The notes under the pieces were generated by a model, which searched no databases, had not been told where the DNA came from, and saw nothing but the letters and a program-made list of their open reading frames with translations. A stretch of DNA of 40,571 nt from JAHEJB01 sp041748175 (lineage in GTDB: Bacteria > Bacteroidota > Rhodothermia > Rhodothermales > Rubricoccaceae), in contig JBGTDU010000035.1 in the NCBI GenBank assembly GCA_041748175.1, positions 1 through 40,571 on the forward strand, written 5' to 3'. The translations under genes were made by a program, and so were the position numbers. Shown here in pieces: positions 7,711 through 16,643 of the stretch (positions are counted from its first letter, which is position 1; each line of letters begins with the position of its first letter).

Positions 7711-7783
7711 TGGCTGGGGGCGGACTCGAACCGCCGACACATGGATTTTCAGTCCATTGCTCTACCAACTGAGCTACCCAGCC
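7711..7783 (-). tRNA. tRNA-Phe (GAA)
   Basis: A 73-base cloverleaf: acceptor stem GGCTGGG/CCCAGCC with discriminator A; D-arm TAGCTCAGTTGGTAGAGCA; anticodon loop CTGAAAA with anticodon GAA; T-loop GTTCGAGTC. The CCA end is not encoded, unlike in the neighbouring tRNA-Asp with which it is probably co-transcribed. Confidence 0.95.
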
Positions 7784-7803
7784 GACTCGCCCTTTCACGA
7801 AGG

Positions 7804-7840
7804 GTCGCCAATATACGGGCCTCGTCTGTCCGCTCAGAAC
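7804..7840 (-). promoter_or_regulatory. Possible promoter of the tRNA-Phe/tRNA-Asp unit
   Basis: Minus-strand TATATT (plus 7811-7816) about 28 bases before the tRNA-Phe 5' end could be a -10 box; TTCTGA near 7835-7840 is a poor -35. A CCCTT/AAGGG hairpin (7790-7804) lies between. Weak, positional evidence only. Confidence 0.3.
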
Positions 7841-7891
7841 GGCCTCGCGCCGGAAACTTCGTGAAGAGGTATTGGGCGCACCGTCCCCTTT

Positions 7892-8275
7892 CTACACTTC
7901 GAGCGCGAACACTTCGCGTTTGAGTTCGGCGAAGTCGATGGGCTTGGTCAGGTAGCCTTCGGCGCCATTGCTGAACGCCTCTTCCTGCATCGCAGCGTCG
8001 TCGTAGGCCGTCACCATCATCACACGCAGATTGGGGTACTCGGCTTTGATGATGCGCAGCAGTTCCAGGCCCGTCATCCCGGGCATGTTGATGTCCGACA
8101 ATACGAGGACAACATCGGTGGCCTCGGCTTTCAGCACCTCGAGGGCATGTTGGCCGGACTCCGCGTAACTCAACCGGACCAGCCCTTTCCGCGTTTCTCG
8201 CCGGAAGCGTTGCGAGAAAAGTAGTTGTACATCGGGCTCGTCATCGACAACAAGCGCCTTAATTGGCTCAGACAT
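7892..8275 (-). CDS. CheY-like single-domain response regulator
   Basis: A 127-residue receiver domain without an output domain, so it acts through phosphorylation-dependent protein contacts. The acidic pair is D11/D12 in VVDDEPD, the phospho-acceptor D61 in LSDINMPGMTG, the switch residue T89 in MMVTAYDD and the conserved lysine K111 in LTKPID. ATG at 8275 is taken because the receiver fold starts there; an upstream ATG six codons earlier is possible. It follows the large sensor kinase on the same strand with an 82-base gap and is its most likely partner. The tRNA unit lies downstream. Confidence 0.9.
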   Translation of the reverse strand: MSEPIKALVVDDEPDVQLLFSQRFRRETRKGLVRLSYAESGQHALEVLKAEATDVVLVLSDINMPGMTGLELLRIIKAEYPNLRVMMVTAYDDAAMQEEAFSNGAEGYLTKPIDFAELKREVFALEV

Positions 8276-8357
8276 GGGGACCAACTGCATGGGATCGGAA
8301 GGTAATGGAAACCCCAGAACTCCGCGCGGTTCCGTCAATCAAAAACGAGTGATCTCA

Positions 8358-11300
8358 TCAAACTATCGGTTCCGCGCCTGCCAGCTCTTCCAGTTTCTTG
8401 GGGAGGACGATGGTGAACGTCGTACCGTCCTCGGCGCTGCTCGCTACGGTGATCTCGCCCTGGTGGCTTAGAATGATGTCGTGCGCGAGTGAAAGGCCAA
8501 GGCCCGTGCCCTCGCCGGTTGGCTTTGTGGTGAAGAACGGTTCGAAGAGCCGCAAGAGAACGTCGTCCGGGATTCCTGGTCCGTTGTCCTTCACCACGAT
8601 TCGGACGTTCTCACCCAGGTCGACGGTCCGGAGCGAAACCGTAGGTACGTAGTCCACTGCCGATGCTGTGTGCTTGCGCATCGCGTAGACGGCATTTTCC
8701 AACAGATTCAACACGACCCGGCCTATGGCTTGTCGGACAATCGTCACGTCTCCGATACGCTCGTCGTAATCTTTTTCAACGTTAACGGGCACACCGTCTC
8801 CTCCGGATCCGGAGCCATGAACAACAAGGCCAATCGTTTCGTCGAGCAGCGTATGGAGGGGTGTTGGCTCGGGGTCGCCGCTGGTGCCGCGGGCATGCAG
8901 GAGCATGCTCTTGACGATGCCGTCGGCGCGGCGGCCATGCTCGGCGATTTTCGCTGAGTTCAGCGCGAGGTCCGTCAGGATTGCATCTACATCGCCTAGC
9001 ACTTCGCTCGCAGGCCGGTCGGCTGAAGCGGCGAGCTCATGGCGAAGTTCTTCCGCAAGCTCTTCGGAAAGCTGCGCGAAGTTGTTGATGAAGTTGAGCG
9101 GATTCTTGATCTCGTGGGCCACGCCAGCCGTCACGCGCCCAAGCGATGCCAGTTTTTCGGCCTGCACGAGTTGGCTCTGAGCCGTGCGTAGCTGCCCCAA
9201 CGTCGCGTTCAGTTGCTCATTCTTGGATTCCAGCGCACCCGTCTTTTGTTCAAGCTCCTCCGTGCGCTCTGTTACAAGCTCCTCCAGTTCATGATTGCGT
9301 GCGGCAATCCTGCGTATCCGGCGTCTGTAAGCCGCCACGCCAATCCCGACAACCAGGAAAAGCGCAAAGATCCTGAACAGCCAGGTTCGCCACCAGGGTG
9401 GTGTAATGCGTACGCGAACGCTCGCGGTCTGTTGGCTCCAGACACCGTCGCCATTCGAAGCCTGAACAAAGAAGGTGTAGCGGCCGGGCGTCAGGTTTGC
9501 GTAGGTCGTGGTTCGTTGCGTCCCCAATTCGCGCCATTCGGTCGAATCCCCAACTTTGCGCTCAAGCCGGACGCGGTATTGGTTCTCCTCCGGGCGGCTG
9601 AAATGCAGCCCCACAAAATCAAACGCGAGGTCGTTCTGGTCGTGAGGCAACGTGATCTCCTCTGCGAGAAGCACGGCCTCGGCGGCAGCTGCCTGGGCGC
9701 GCCCATCAACCTGGTATCCGGTAATTACAACCTTGGGCGCATACGGACTGTCTCTGAAATCCTTGGGTGAAAAGATGTTGAACCCGTTGGATCCTCCCAG
9801 CGCAATCTCTCCCCGCTGCGTCCGATACGACGCCCCCACGTTGAACTGCCGCGATTGCACCCCCGCATCGGTTCCATAGACGCGGACCAGGCTCGAACGG
9901 CTCGGATCGAAGCAAACGAGGCCTTGGTTGGTAGCTAGCCAAAGGAGACCGTCGTCGTCAGGCTGGATGCTGTAGATGGCGTTGCCCGGCAGGCCGCTGT
10001 TGCGCCGAGTGAATCGTTGAAAGGTTCCTGTGGCGAGATCGAGGCGGTTCAGGCCGCCTGCCAGAGTCCCAACCCACAACGCGTTCGAATCGCCAGGCAG
10101 CGTGCTGACGGACGTCACTTGCCTATGGCTTAACGCGTCCGGGTTTCGGGCATCGGCTGTGAACTGCGAAATCTCACCGCTCTCCAGATCCACGCTGTTC
10201 AGTCCATTCTCGGTTCCAACCCAAAGTGTATGGGGGATGTCTTCGGAGGCGTAGAGCGCAACGATTTGATCGTCACTGATTACAGATGCATTGTCAGGGT
10301 CGCCATGGACATGGGTTATCTCGCCTGTCGTCACGTCCATTCGGACGAGGCCGTGCCCGGTGCCAATCCAGAGTTGATTGCGCTGCGTGTCGGCATAGAG
10401 CGCTCTCACGGCGTTGTCGGTGCCCTCCTCACCCGTTCCGTCATTCACGGCGTAATTGCGAAAAACGCCAGACGCCCGGTCGAACCGGTTCAATCCGTTT
10501 TCCGTCCCAACCCACATGGTGTCTCCGCGCCATGCCGCCAGGGCGGTTACACGATCATCACTCAGCGATGAAGGCGATCCCGGGCGATGCCTGTGGTGGC
10601 CAAACGCGCCATTGAACCGATCGAAGCGGTCGAGCCCCTCATCTGTCCCGACCCATAGAATGTCCTTTCCTTCGTCGAGGAAGGATGACACGTCGGCAGA
10701 GGAAAGGCTCGACAGATCGCCGGACACCGGGAAAAAGTGCGGAATCGGCTGTGTGACCTGATCGAAGCGGCATATCCCCCCAAGATCCGTCGCCACCCAC
10801 AGCATATGGGCGGAATCCTCGACGATGGCCCGAACCGTCCCAGGCCCCACCGTGGTTTCCCGATTCGGATCGTGGGAGAACCGGGAGAATGACTTGAAAT
10901 CGTACCGATGCAACGAGGCGCTCGCCGCGCCGTTTGGATTGGCGGTCCCCACCCACAAAATCCCGTCGCGCGTTTGCCCGATTGCCGAGATGTACCCCGA
11001 GTTGAGTTGCGTGCCCTCCGGGCCCGGTTCGTGATGCGTGAATTCCCCGGAGGCTGGGTCGTAGCAATCGAGGCCTTCACCCCACAACCCAATCCAGAGC
11101 AAACCCTCGCTATCCACGAGTAGCTCGCGGATGTCGTCACCTGCGAGGCTATTGGCATCCTCTGGATTGTGACTAAGAGAGGTGACTGCTTTGGCCACCG
11201 TATCGTAGCGGTAGAGACCATCCCCGGTGGCAATCCAAAGAACGCCGTCTGTCGTCTCCGCGAACGCATAGACGGGTAGAGATTCCTCGCCGGAAGTGAG

Positions 11301-11834
11301 AGCCATTCTCTCAATATGGCCCGAGAGGGGATCCAGCCTGCTTAGTCCTCCAACCGTCGGATCGTCAGGATTCGCATGGCCGATCCAGATCTTGCCGGAA
11401 GCGTCTTCGTGTAAGGCCGAGATTCTATTGGACGCGATCGTGGCCGGGTTTCTTGCCTCATTGCGAAAAACGGTAAAGGTCACCATCTCCCGATCATATC
11501 GGTTGAGCCCTTCCGTCGTGCCCACCCAGAGTGTGCTATCCGTTGCTTGCATCAAAGCGGTAATCTGGTTGCCCGAAATGGAGGTCGGATCCGCCGGATC
11601 GAGCTGGAAAACGGCAAACTCGTAGCCGTCGTACCGATTCAAGCCGCCGGACGTGCCTATCCAAAGAAAACCCAGACTGTCCTGCAACGCGGCAGATACT
11701 TCGTTTTGCGAGAGCCCGTCGTCAATCGTCAGATGTTCGAAACGAACCAAATCTTGCGCGCCAGCCCAGCCCGGCGCGAGCAGGAGCAGAAGCGCGCACG
11801 CGCGCGGCAATAACGAGATGCGGCGTCGATGCAT
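8358..11834 (-). CDS. Regulator-propeller sensor histidine kinase
   Basis: A membrane sensor kinase of 1158 residues. After a signal peptide (about 1-26, ending in a run of Leu and WAGAQ) comes a periplasmic sensor of about fourteen propeller motifs of the LWVGTxxGLNRYD type, enough for two seven-bladed propellers, to about residue 690. A Y_Y_Y domain (about 750-812), one transmembrane helix (about 822-842) and a coiled coil follow. The kinase core has the phospho-acceptor H907 in HEIKNPLNF and an HATPase with DNGPGIP and GEGTGLGLSLA. It lacks the receiver and AraC domains of hybrid Bacteroides regulators, so the CheY-like gene downstream probably takes the phosphate. ATG at 11834 is chosen because the signal peptide begins there. 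The ligand is unknown. Confidence 0.92.
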   Translation of the reverse strand: MHRRRISLLPRACALLLLLAPGWAGAQDLVRFEHLTIDDGLSQNEVSAALQDSLGFLWIGTSGGLNRYDGYEFAVFQLDPADPTSISGNQITALMQATDSTLWVGTTEGLNRYDREMVTFTVFRNEARNPATIASNRISALHEDASGKIWIGHANPDDPTVGGLSRLDPLSGHIERMALTSGEESLPVYAFAETTDGVLWIATGDGLYRYDTVAKAVTSLSHNPEDANSLAGDDIRELLVDSEGLLWIGLWGEGLDCYDPASGEFTHHEPGPEGTQLNSGYISAIGQTRDGILWVGTANPNGAASASLHRYDFKSFSRFSHDPNRETTVGPGTVRAIVEDSAHMLWVATDLGGICRFDQVTQPIPHFFPVSGDLSSLSSADVSSFLDEGKDILWVGTDEGLDRFDRFNGAFGHHRHRPGSPSSLSDDRVTALAAWRGDTMWVGTENGLNRFDRASGVFRNYAVNDGTGEEGTDNAVRALYADTQRNQLWIGTGHGLVRMDVTTGEITHVHGDPDNASVISDDQIVALYASEDIPHTLWVGTENGLNSVDLESGEISQFTADARNPDALSHRQVTSVSTLPGDSNALWVGTLAGGLNRLDLATGTFQRFTRRNSGLPGNAIYSIQPDDDGLLWLATNQGLVCFDPSRSSLVRVYGTDAGVQSRQFNVGASYRTQRGEIALGGSNGFNIFSPKDFRDSPYAPKVVITGYQVDGRAQAAAAEAVLLAEEITLPHDQNDLAFDFVGLHFSRPEENQYRVRLERKVGDSTEWRELGTQRTTTYANLTPGRYTFFVQASNGDGVWSQQTASVRVRITPPWWRTWLFRIFALFLVVGIGVAAYRRRIRRIAARNHELEELVTERTEELEQKTGALESKNEQLNATLGQLRTAQSQLVQAEKLASLGRVTAGVAHEIKNPLNFINNFAQLSEELAEELRHELAASADRPASEVLGDVDAILTDLALNSAKIAEHGRRADGIVKSMLLHARGTSGDPEPTPLHTLLDETIGLVVHGSGSGGDGVPVNVEKDYDERIGDVTIVRQAIGRVVLNLLENAVYAMRKHTASAVDYVPTVSLRTVDLGENVRIVVKDNGPGIPDDVLLRLFEPFFTTKPTGEGTGLGLSLAHDIILSHQGEITVASSAEDGTTFTIVLPKKLEELAGAEPIV

Positions 11835-11978
11835 GGGGTTCGGACGGCGTGGCCCTTGAGCGGCGCAAGAGTATACGGATCGACTCTTTTCAGTGGAAAT
11901 GCGTGCCTGACACAAAACGTCGGGCTATAAAATCTTCGCGCGTAGCTTTTGCGCGCCATCAACGCGCACCTCGCCGAC

Positions 11979-12617
11979 ATGTCCATACGCGGACTTCACG
12001 TACTTACCGATTTCAATTTCCAGCGGCGTTTCAGCCATGCGCAGTTGGCAGAGTTGTCCGTGAAAGGCGGAGCGGATGTTATTCAGTTCCGAGAGAAAAC
12101 GGGAACTCCTCGGACGCGACTGGCAATGCTGCAGGACGTTGCGACCGTGTGCCAGGCCTCCGGCGTCCACCTCATTGTGAACGATTACATCGACCTTGCT
12201 CTGGAGGTTCGTGCAGATGGTGTGCACCTCGGGCAGGAGGATATGCCTGTCGAAACGGCCCGTACCATTCTCGACCTACGCGATGGCCCCACTTGCCTGA
12301 TCGGGGCGACGTGTACAACGCTGGCGCAGGCCCGGATCGCCGCGGATTCCGGCGCGGACTACATCGGCTTTGGCCCTGTCTTCCCTACTACGTCAAAGTC
12401 CAACCCGGCTTCCGTCAAAGGGCTTGGCGCGCTCGCCGACGTGTGCGATACCGTCTCCATCCCGGTGATCGCCGTCGGTGGCATCACTGCTGCGCGCGTG
12501 CGCTCGGTGATGGACGTCGGCGCTCAAGGCGTAGCCGTGATGAGCGCGATAACGACGGCCAGCGAGCCGGACGTTGCCGCCGCCAGGATTCGAGAAGAGA
12601 TGGGCGTGTTGAATTGA
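11979..12617 (+). CDS. thiE: Thiamine phosphate synthase
   Basis: Joins hydroxymethylpyrimidine diphosphate and thiazole phosphate to form thiamine phosphate in the cytosol. The 212 residues match the usual ThiE length. Visible are QFREK (32-36, usually QYRDK), LIVNDYIDLA and ADGVHLGQEDMP for diphosphate and metal binding, GFGPVFPTTSK and the phosphate-loop VAVGGIT. The ATG at 11979 is preferred over a TTG ten codons earlier because the conserved GLHVLTD follows it. It stands alone and diverges from the sensor kinase. I see no TPP riboswitch in the ~140 bases upstream. Confidence 0.92.
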   Translation: MSIRGLHVLTDFNFQRRFSHAQLAELSVKGGADVIQFREKTGTPRTRLAMLQDVATVCQASGVHLIVNDYIDLALEVRADGVHLGQEDMPVETARTILDLRDGPTCLIGATCTTLAQARIAADSGADYIGFGPVFPTTSKSNPASVKGLGALADVCDTVSIPVIAVGGITAARVRSVMDVGAQGVAVMSAITTASEPDVAAARIREEMGVLN

Positions 12618-12651
12618 ACTCGTCAGGTGGATGAACTCCTGGCTTCTCCGC

Positions 12652-12705
12652 ATCTCCCTCTCTCCGCCTCTCCCAATCTCCCCTCTCTCCCTAGCCATCT
12701 CCCCG
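12652..12705. repeat. Low-complexity CT-rich tract
   Basis: Imperfect repeats of CTCC and CTCTC (CATCTCCCTCTCTCC...) between the convergent ends of thiE and the dienelactone hydrolase, overlapping the latter's last codons. It resembles a degenerate form of the octamer array at 1-97. Confidence 0.6.
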
Positions 12706-13548
12706 ATTGAGATTGGCAGCGAAGAACGAAACGACACGGCTCCAAGCATCCTCCGCTGCCTCCGCGTTGTATCGGCCTCCGGACGGATTCGCGAAGGCAT
12801 GGTCGGAATTTGCGTAGATGTGGATCTCTGCGTCCTTCCCGAGGTCATGCAGGGCCGATTCGAACTCCCGCACCTGCTCGACGGGAATGCCTCCGTCCTC
12901 TTCCCCAAAAAAGCCGAGAATGGGCACCTGGAGCATTCCGAGGAGCGCCCGGTCCGTTTCAAGTTGACCGTAGTAGATGACCGCTGCATTGAGATCGTTC
13001 GGGAGAGCGAGGGCTGTCCGTAACGACCATCCACCTCCAAAGCACCATCCTATGGAGCCGACCGTTGGCGAGTTTTGCTCATTCGTGAGATAGTTATAGG
13101 CCTGAGTAAGGTTGTCGAGCAATGCGGCTTCGTGGTCCATCGCCTCGGCCATGAAGCGGGAAGCGCTTTCGCGATCGACAGCAACCTGGCCGTTGTACAT
13201 ATCCACTGCCAGCGCCGTGTAGCCAAGCGCCGCGATTTTCTCCGCCATCGCGCGAATGTTTTCATTCAGCCCCCACCACTCCTGAATAACGATGACGCCG
13301 GGCAATGGGCCTTCTGCTTCGCTCGGGCGAACAAGGTAGCCCGTCACCTCGGTCCCGGCGACCGTCGCATAGACCACGTCTTCTCCTGTTACATCAAGTG
13401 TATCCGCGCCCACTACCGCGGCGGACGCCACGGGCACGTCCTCAGCGTGTTCGTGGTCCATCCGGTCCGCGTAGGTCGCGTTGTCGTCGGGCGATTGGCA
13501 GGCCGACAGCAAGGCGATCAGGACAGAGAAAATCAAGAAGGCGCGCAT
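12691..13548 (-). CDS. Lipoprotein dienelactone hydrolase family protein
   Basis: A predicted lipid-anchored alpha/beta hydrolase of 285 residues. The signal MRAFLIFSVLIALLSAC ends in a lipobox with Cys17, so the enzyme should sit outside the cytoplasm. The dienelactone-hydrolase triad is visible: C169 in GWCFGG, D218 in GEEDGG and H250 in NSDHAF. The oxyanion-side motif VIVIQEWWGLNENI (about 85-98) is also typical. The substrate is unknown, as the family covers many small lactone and ester hydrolases. ATG at 13548 fits the signal peptide better than an upstream alternative ten codons away. It is convergent with thiE. Confidence 0.9.
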   Translation of the reverse strand: MRAFLIFSVLIALLSACQSPDDNATYADRMDHEHAEDVPVASAAVVGADTLDVTGEDVVYATVAGTEVTGYLVRPSEAEGPLPGVIVIQEWWGLNENIRAMAEKIAALGYTALAVDMYNGQVAVDRESASRFMAEAMDHEAALLDNLTQAYNYLTNEQNSPTVGSIGWCFGGGWSLRTALALPNDLNAAVIYYGQLETDRALLGMLQVPILGFFGEEDGGIPVEQVREFESALHDLGKDAEIHIYANSDHAFANPSGGRYNAEAAEDAWSRVVSFFAANLNRGDG

Positions 13549-13622
13549 GGGCGTTGCGAATTGTTGTGGGAGGGGCAAGGAGTTGTGGAACCCCGTAGCT
13601 TCCTGTTTTTGTTTCCTGAGTT

Positions 13623-14258
13623 GTGAACGCGCCCGTCCTCCCCTACTCCGACGAGCTCAAGCGAAAGGCCATCCATCTCCTGGCGCTCTCGATGCCCGTT
13701 GGGTTGCTTGTCGTTGGGCGCCCAACGGCTCTGTTGGTTTTTGTACCTCTCGCTCTGTTCGCCTTGCTTGCCGACGTTGCCCGGCAACGCATCACCTCGG
13801 TACGAACGGCATTTCTAAAAGTCTTTGGGCCGCTCATGCGACCAGAGGAACTCCCACCGCTTGGCCGTCCGCTTATCCTGAACGGCGCCACATGGATGTG
13901 CCTTTCGACCGCTCTGTGCGCCTTCCTGTATCCGGAGCCCGTAGCCGCTGCTGCCCTTGTGATGCTGATGCTGGGCGACGCTGCTGCCGCCATCCTCGGT
14001 CGCCGGTTGGGGAAGCATCACTTCCGTGGCTCAACCAAATCATGGGAGGGCACCGCTGCATTTTTCGTTGTTGCTGCCATCGCAACCTTGCCGTTTGGAG
14101 TCTCTACGCTCATGAGCGTGATGGGCCAGCCGCCCCTCTCGCTTCTTCAGATTGGCCTCGGCGCACTGGTAGCAGCCGTGGTGGAGGCTCTCCCCTTCCC
14201 TCTAAACGACAACATCCGTGTCCCCGTCTTGGCGGGATTCGTCATGATTCTTGTCTGA
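13623..14258 (+). CDS. Polyprenol/dolichol-kinase-like membrane protein
   Basis: A multi-pass membrane protein of 211 residues in the SEC59/VTE5 kinase and CDP-diglyceride synthetase-like superfamily. Hydrophobic segments are visible at about 15-50, 80-110, 135-160 and 170-211. The signature is LGDAAAAILGRRLGKHHF followed by STKSWEGT (about 115-142), corresponding to the CTP-binding region of phytol/dolichol kinases. It likely phosphorylates an isoprenoid alcohol at the membrane. Start is GTG at 13623; no good ATG precedes the conserved part. yqgE follows on the same strand and may be co-transcribed. Confidence 0.82.
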   Translation: MNAPVLPYSDELKRKAIHLLALSMPVGLLVVGRPTALLVFVPLALFALLADVARQRITSVRTAFLKVFGPLMRPEELPPLGRPLILNGATWMCLSTALCAFLYPEPVAAAALVMLMLGDAAAAILGRRLGKHHFRGSTKSWEGTAAFFVVAAIATLPFGVSTLMSVMGQPPLSLLQIGLGALVAAVVEALPFPLNDNIRVPVLAGFVMILV

Positions 14259-14322
14259 CCCCCAACTTCGAATCTCCGCGGTCGTTCGTCCGTTCACGCC
14301 CACCAACATTCTTGTCCCCCTT

Positions 14323-14874
14323 ATGCAATCCCTTGCCGCTGGCGCGCTTCTCGTTGCCGAGCCCCCCATGGCCGATCCAAATTTCAAGCGGTCGGTCGTT
14401 CTATTGTGTGAGCATTCAGCGGAAGGTTCGCTCGGGCTCATTCTCAACAAGCCCTCGGTGATGCAGCTGTCAGAAGTCTCCGGTCTTCAGCTTCCATCTG
14501 GTCTTCAGCTGGGCATCGGCGGCCCGGTGCAGCCCGATACGCTGCACTTCGTGCATCCTTTCGGAGATCAGATTGAGGGAGCGCTCTTGATCGCTGAGGG
14601 CATCTGGTGGGGCGGCGATCTTGAATCGCTTTTGGCGAGGATCGACGAAGAGCAGATCGACGCGCTTGGTATCCGCTTCTTTCTGGGCTACTCAGGATGG
14701 GGAGACGGACAGTTGGAAGAGGAGGTCGATGAGGGCGGCTGGATCGTCCTCTCCGCGACGGATTCGCTCGTTTTTTCGAATGGAGACGATGAGCTCTGGC
14801 GGCAGATCCTCCGCAAGCTGGGCGGCGAGTACGCACTGCTGTCGACCTTTCCGGATAACCCGCGGATGAATTGA
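14323..14874 (+). CDS. yqgE: YqgE/AlgH family protein (UPF0301)
   Basis: A 183-residue cytosolic protein of the conserved YqgE/AlgH family, whose biochemical role is not established. Recognisable are the N-terminal LAAGALLVAEPPMADPNFKR, then GSLGLILNKPS, GIGGPV and FLGYSGWGDGQLEEEV, with a late W-R-Q/W-x-x-I segment. ATG at 14323 is chosen since conserved sequence begins there; a TTG at 14251 would overlap the preceding gene. It ends 12 bases before the 3' end of the broken toxin gene on the other strand. Confidence 0.93.
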   Translation: MQSLAAGALLVAEPPMADPNFKRSVVLLCEHSAEGSLGLILNKPSVMQLSEVSGLQLPSGLQLGIGGPVQPDTLHFVHPFGDQIEGALLIAEGIWWGGDLESLLARIDEEQIDALGIRFFLGYSGWGDGQLEEEVDEGGWIVLSATDSLVFSNGDDELWRQILRKLGGEYALLSTFPDNPRMN

Positions 14875-14886
14875 GGTAGGAAACGA

Positions 14887-15183
14887 TTACATGGATCGTG
14901 GCCAACGACGGGGATCGCGTGCCTGATGAAGCACGGCGACCACCGTCACCACTTTGGGGTTCATTACAAAGAATATCGAATAGGGGAAGCGAAAGAGTAG
15001 CGCGCGCCGAACCCGCTTGTAGAGAACCGGATAGATGAAGGGCGTTTGGGAAATTTGACCTAGCGCGTCGTCCACAGCGGACATAAAATCCACGCCCAGT
15101 CCCGGATCCTGCCGTTCATATCACTCAAACGCATCACGGAGATCTGCTTCTGCTTCCGTCCGAACGATCAGGCGGAAGCTCAT
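14887..15183 (-). pseudogene. RelE/ParE-type toxin with an in-frame stop
   Basis: Starting from the ATG at 15183, which overlaps the antitoxin stop as ATGA, the frame reads MSFRLIVRTEAEADLRDAFE, then TGA at codon 21 (plus-strand 15121-15123), then YERQDPGLGVDF and a full RelE/ParE toxin to 14887. The family has a tryptophan here (xxWYExQxxGLG), so one TGG to TGA change explains the stop. The rest looks intact, including YPVLYKRVRRALLFRFPYSI and the C-terminal HQARDPRRWPR. Re-initiation at the Met at 15093 would give only the C-terminal 68 residues. The toxin is therefore probably disarmed. TGA is the normal stop elsewhere in the window, so recoding is unlikely. Confidence 0.85.
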
Positions 15184-15398
15184 GCTCCGCTCATGATCCG
15201 CTCTCGTACTTCAGCCCACGGTGATCCCGCTGCGGGGTCCGCTTGGTACCTGGCAAGCCGCTCGTCAAGCACGGAGCATTGGGCATCCGTGAGCGGGAGA
15301 GTCTCCGGCACTTCGGCGATGCTATCCCATATGGCAGCGACAAGGCGAACGCGCTCGGGAACCGTCAACTTGAGGACTTCGGAGAGGTTGATGGGCAT
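15180..15398 (-). CDS. Addiction-module antitoxin (TIGR02574 type)
   Basis: A 72-residue antitoxin of the small family usually paired with RelE/ParE toxins. Characteristic are the N-terminal LKLTVPERVRLVAAIWDSIA and a C-terminal helix that wraps the toxin, ending WAEVRERIMSGA. Its stop overlaps the toxin start by ATGA, so the pair was translated in a coupled way. With the toxin carrying a nonsense codon this antitoxin may now be a relic or may act against a related toxin elsewhere. The ATG at 15398 fits the family N-terminus. Confidence 0.88.
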   Translation of the reverse strand: MPINLSEVLKLTVPERVRLVAAIWDSIAEVPETLPLTDAQCSVLDERLARYQADPAAGSPWAEVRERIMSGA

Positions 15399-15467
15399 GG
15401 TCTATTGGCGTGTTGTTCAGAATCTACGTTCTTGCCCAGCGAGTGTTCGCTATCCGCCAATCTCACG

Positions 15468-16643
15468 TTATTTCGCACTCACACGATCCACGACCTCAGC
15501 CAACTGCTCCATAGCAAAGTTGATGTCACCGGCAACCGTGTTCTTCCCAAGCGAAAACCTCACCGTCGCCGCAGCGGTTTCTGTCGGGACGCCCATCGCC
15601 AACAGGACGTGGCTGGGTTCAACGGCACCGCTAGTACACGCGCTCCCGCTGCTGACATAGACGCCGGCAACGTCGAGGCCAAGAAGAAGCATTTCTCCAT
15701 CGATGGCGCGGCCGTTGGTGGGAGGAAACGAGACGTTCAGGATGTGCGGCGATACCGTTTCAGGTTCGGGGTGGAATCCGGCCAACGGTGTGTTGAACTG
15801 AACGGAATTGCCAAAGGTGCTCAGGATGCGCTCCGCGAGATGTTGTTGGAGTCCGGCCAGCCTCACGGACTCCGCCGGTCGTGCATGGTCGGCTCTGACG
15901 AGCGCCTCGGCAAAGCCCACCGCCGCCGCAACATTCTCCGTACCGCCGCGTCGTTTCCGCTCTTGCGCGCCTCCCGTAATATGCGCCGAGAACGGCGTCC
16001 CGGCGCGGATGTAAAGTGCGCCGATGCCCTTCGGCCCGTTGATCTTGTGGCCTGAGAGTGAGAGCAGATCGACGCCTAGTTCCTCAACATCCAACGAGAG
16101 CATTCCGGCTGCCTGCACTGCGTCGGTGTGGATGAGAACGCCCCGTTCGTGAGCGATCTCAGCAATCTCCCGAACCGGCGAAACGGTTCCCACTTCGTTG
16201 TTGACGAACATGACGGAGACGAGGCCCGTGTTTGGCGTGATTGCCTCGGCAACCTGCGCGGCCGAGACCGCTCCAAACGGTTGCGGCTTCAGGATCGTGA
16301 CCTCTCCCCCCTCAGAGGCCATCGCCTCCGCCGTCCGTAAAACCGCTTCGTGCTCGGCTCCGGATGTGACGAGCCCTTTCCTTTCCGATGCCCCCAACAC
16401 ACCTCGTATTGCAGCATTATCGGACTCCGTGCCACCGCTCGTAAAAATGATTTCGGCGGGCTCGCAGTTCAGAACGCGCGCCACGCAGTCGCGAGAATCC
16501 TCCAGCGCAACTTTCGCTTTTCGCCCAAGCGCGTGCACCGACGAGGCGTTCCCGAAGTGCTCCGTGAGGTAAGGACGCATGACCTCTAGCACGTCAGGGT
16601 CGAGCGGCGTAGTGGCGGCGTTGTCCAGATACACGGCGCGCAT
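15468..16643 (-). CDS. Cysteine desulfurase (NifS/IscS family)
   Basis: A PLP enzyme of 391 residues that takes sulfur from cysteine for Fe-S cluster or thio-cofactor assembly. Conserved features are YLDNAATTP at the start, TSGGTESDN (68-76), H98, HTDAVQAAG with D174, the PLP lysine K200 in SGHK, RRGGTEN (231-237) and the catalytic loop SSGSACTSG with C336. The loop and length fit the NifS/IscS (group I) type rather than SufS. The gene stands alone here with no iscU or regulator next to it, so its specific pathway is open. Confidence 0.93.
   Translation of the reverse strand: MRAVYLDNAATTPLDPDVLEVMRPYLTEHFGNASSVHALGRKAKVALEDSRDCVARVLNCEPAEIIFTSGGTESDNAAIRGVLGASERKGLVTSGAEHEAVLRTAEAMASEGGEVTILKPQPFGAVSAAQVAEAITPNTGLVSVMFVNNEVGTVSPVREIAEIAHERGVLIHTDAVQAAGMLSLDVEELGVDLLSLSGHKINGPKGIGALYIRAGTPFSAHITGGAQERKRRGGTENVAAAVGFAEALVRADHARPAESVRLAGLQQHLAERILSTFGNSVQFNTPLAGFHPEPETVSPHILNVSFPPTNGRAIDGEMLLLGLDVAGVYVSSGSACTSGAVEPSHVLLAMGVPTETAAATVRFSLGKNTVAGDINFAMEQLAEVVDRVSAK

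Noticed and set aside
11835..11978. TPP riboswitch upstream of thiE
   Set aside because: None of the conserved THI-box segments (CUGAGA and ACCUG...GAUAAUGCC-like) is present in the short divergent region.
12690..13040. Minus-strand frame over the dienelactone hydrolase 3' end
   Set aside because: It is out of frame with the clearly conserved hydrolase and runs into CT-rich low-complexity sequence.
13481..14461. Long 326-codon plus-strand frame
   Set aside because: It runs antisense to the dienelactone hydrolase gene start and out of frame through the polyprenol-kinase-like and yqgE genes, both clearly supported by family motifs; no protein-like features.
14887..15183. TGA recoded as tryptophan, making the toxin intact
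   Set aside because: TGA is the natural stop of several good genes here (peroxiredoxin, higB, yqgE), and another gene has TAG at a Trp position, so nonsense mutation is simpler.
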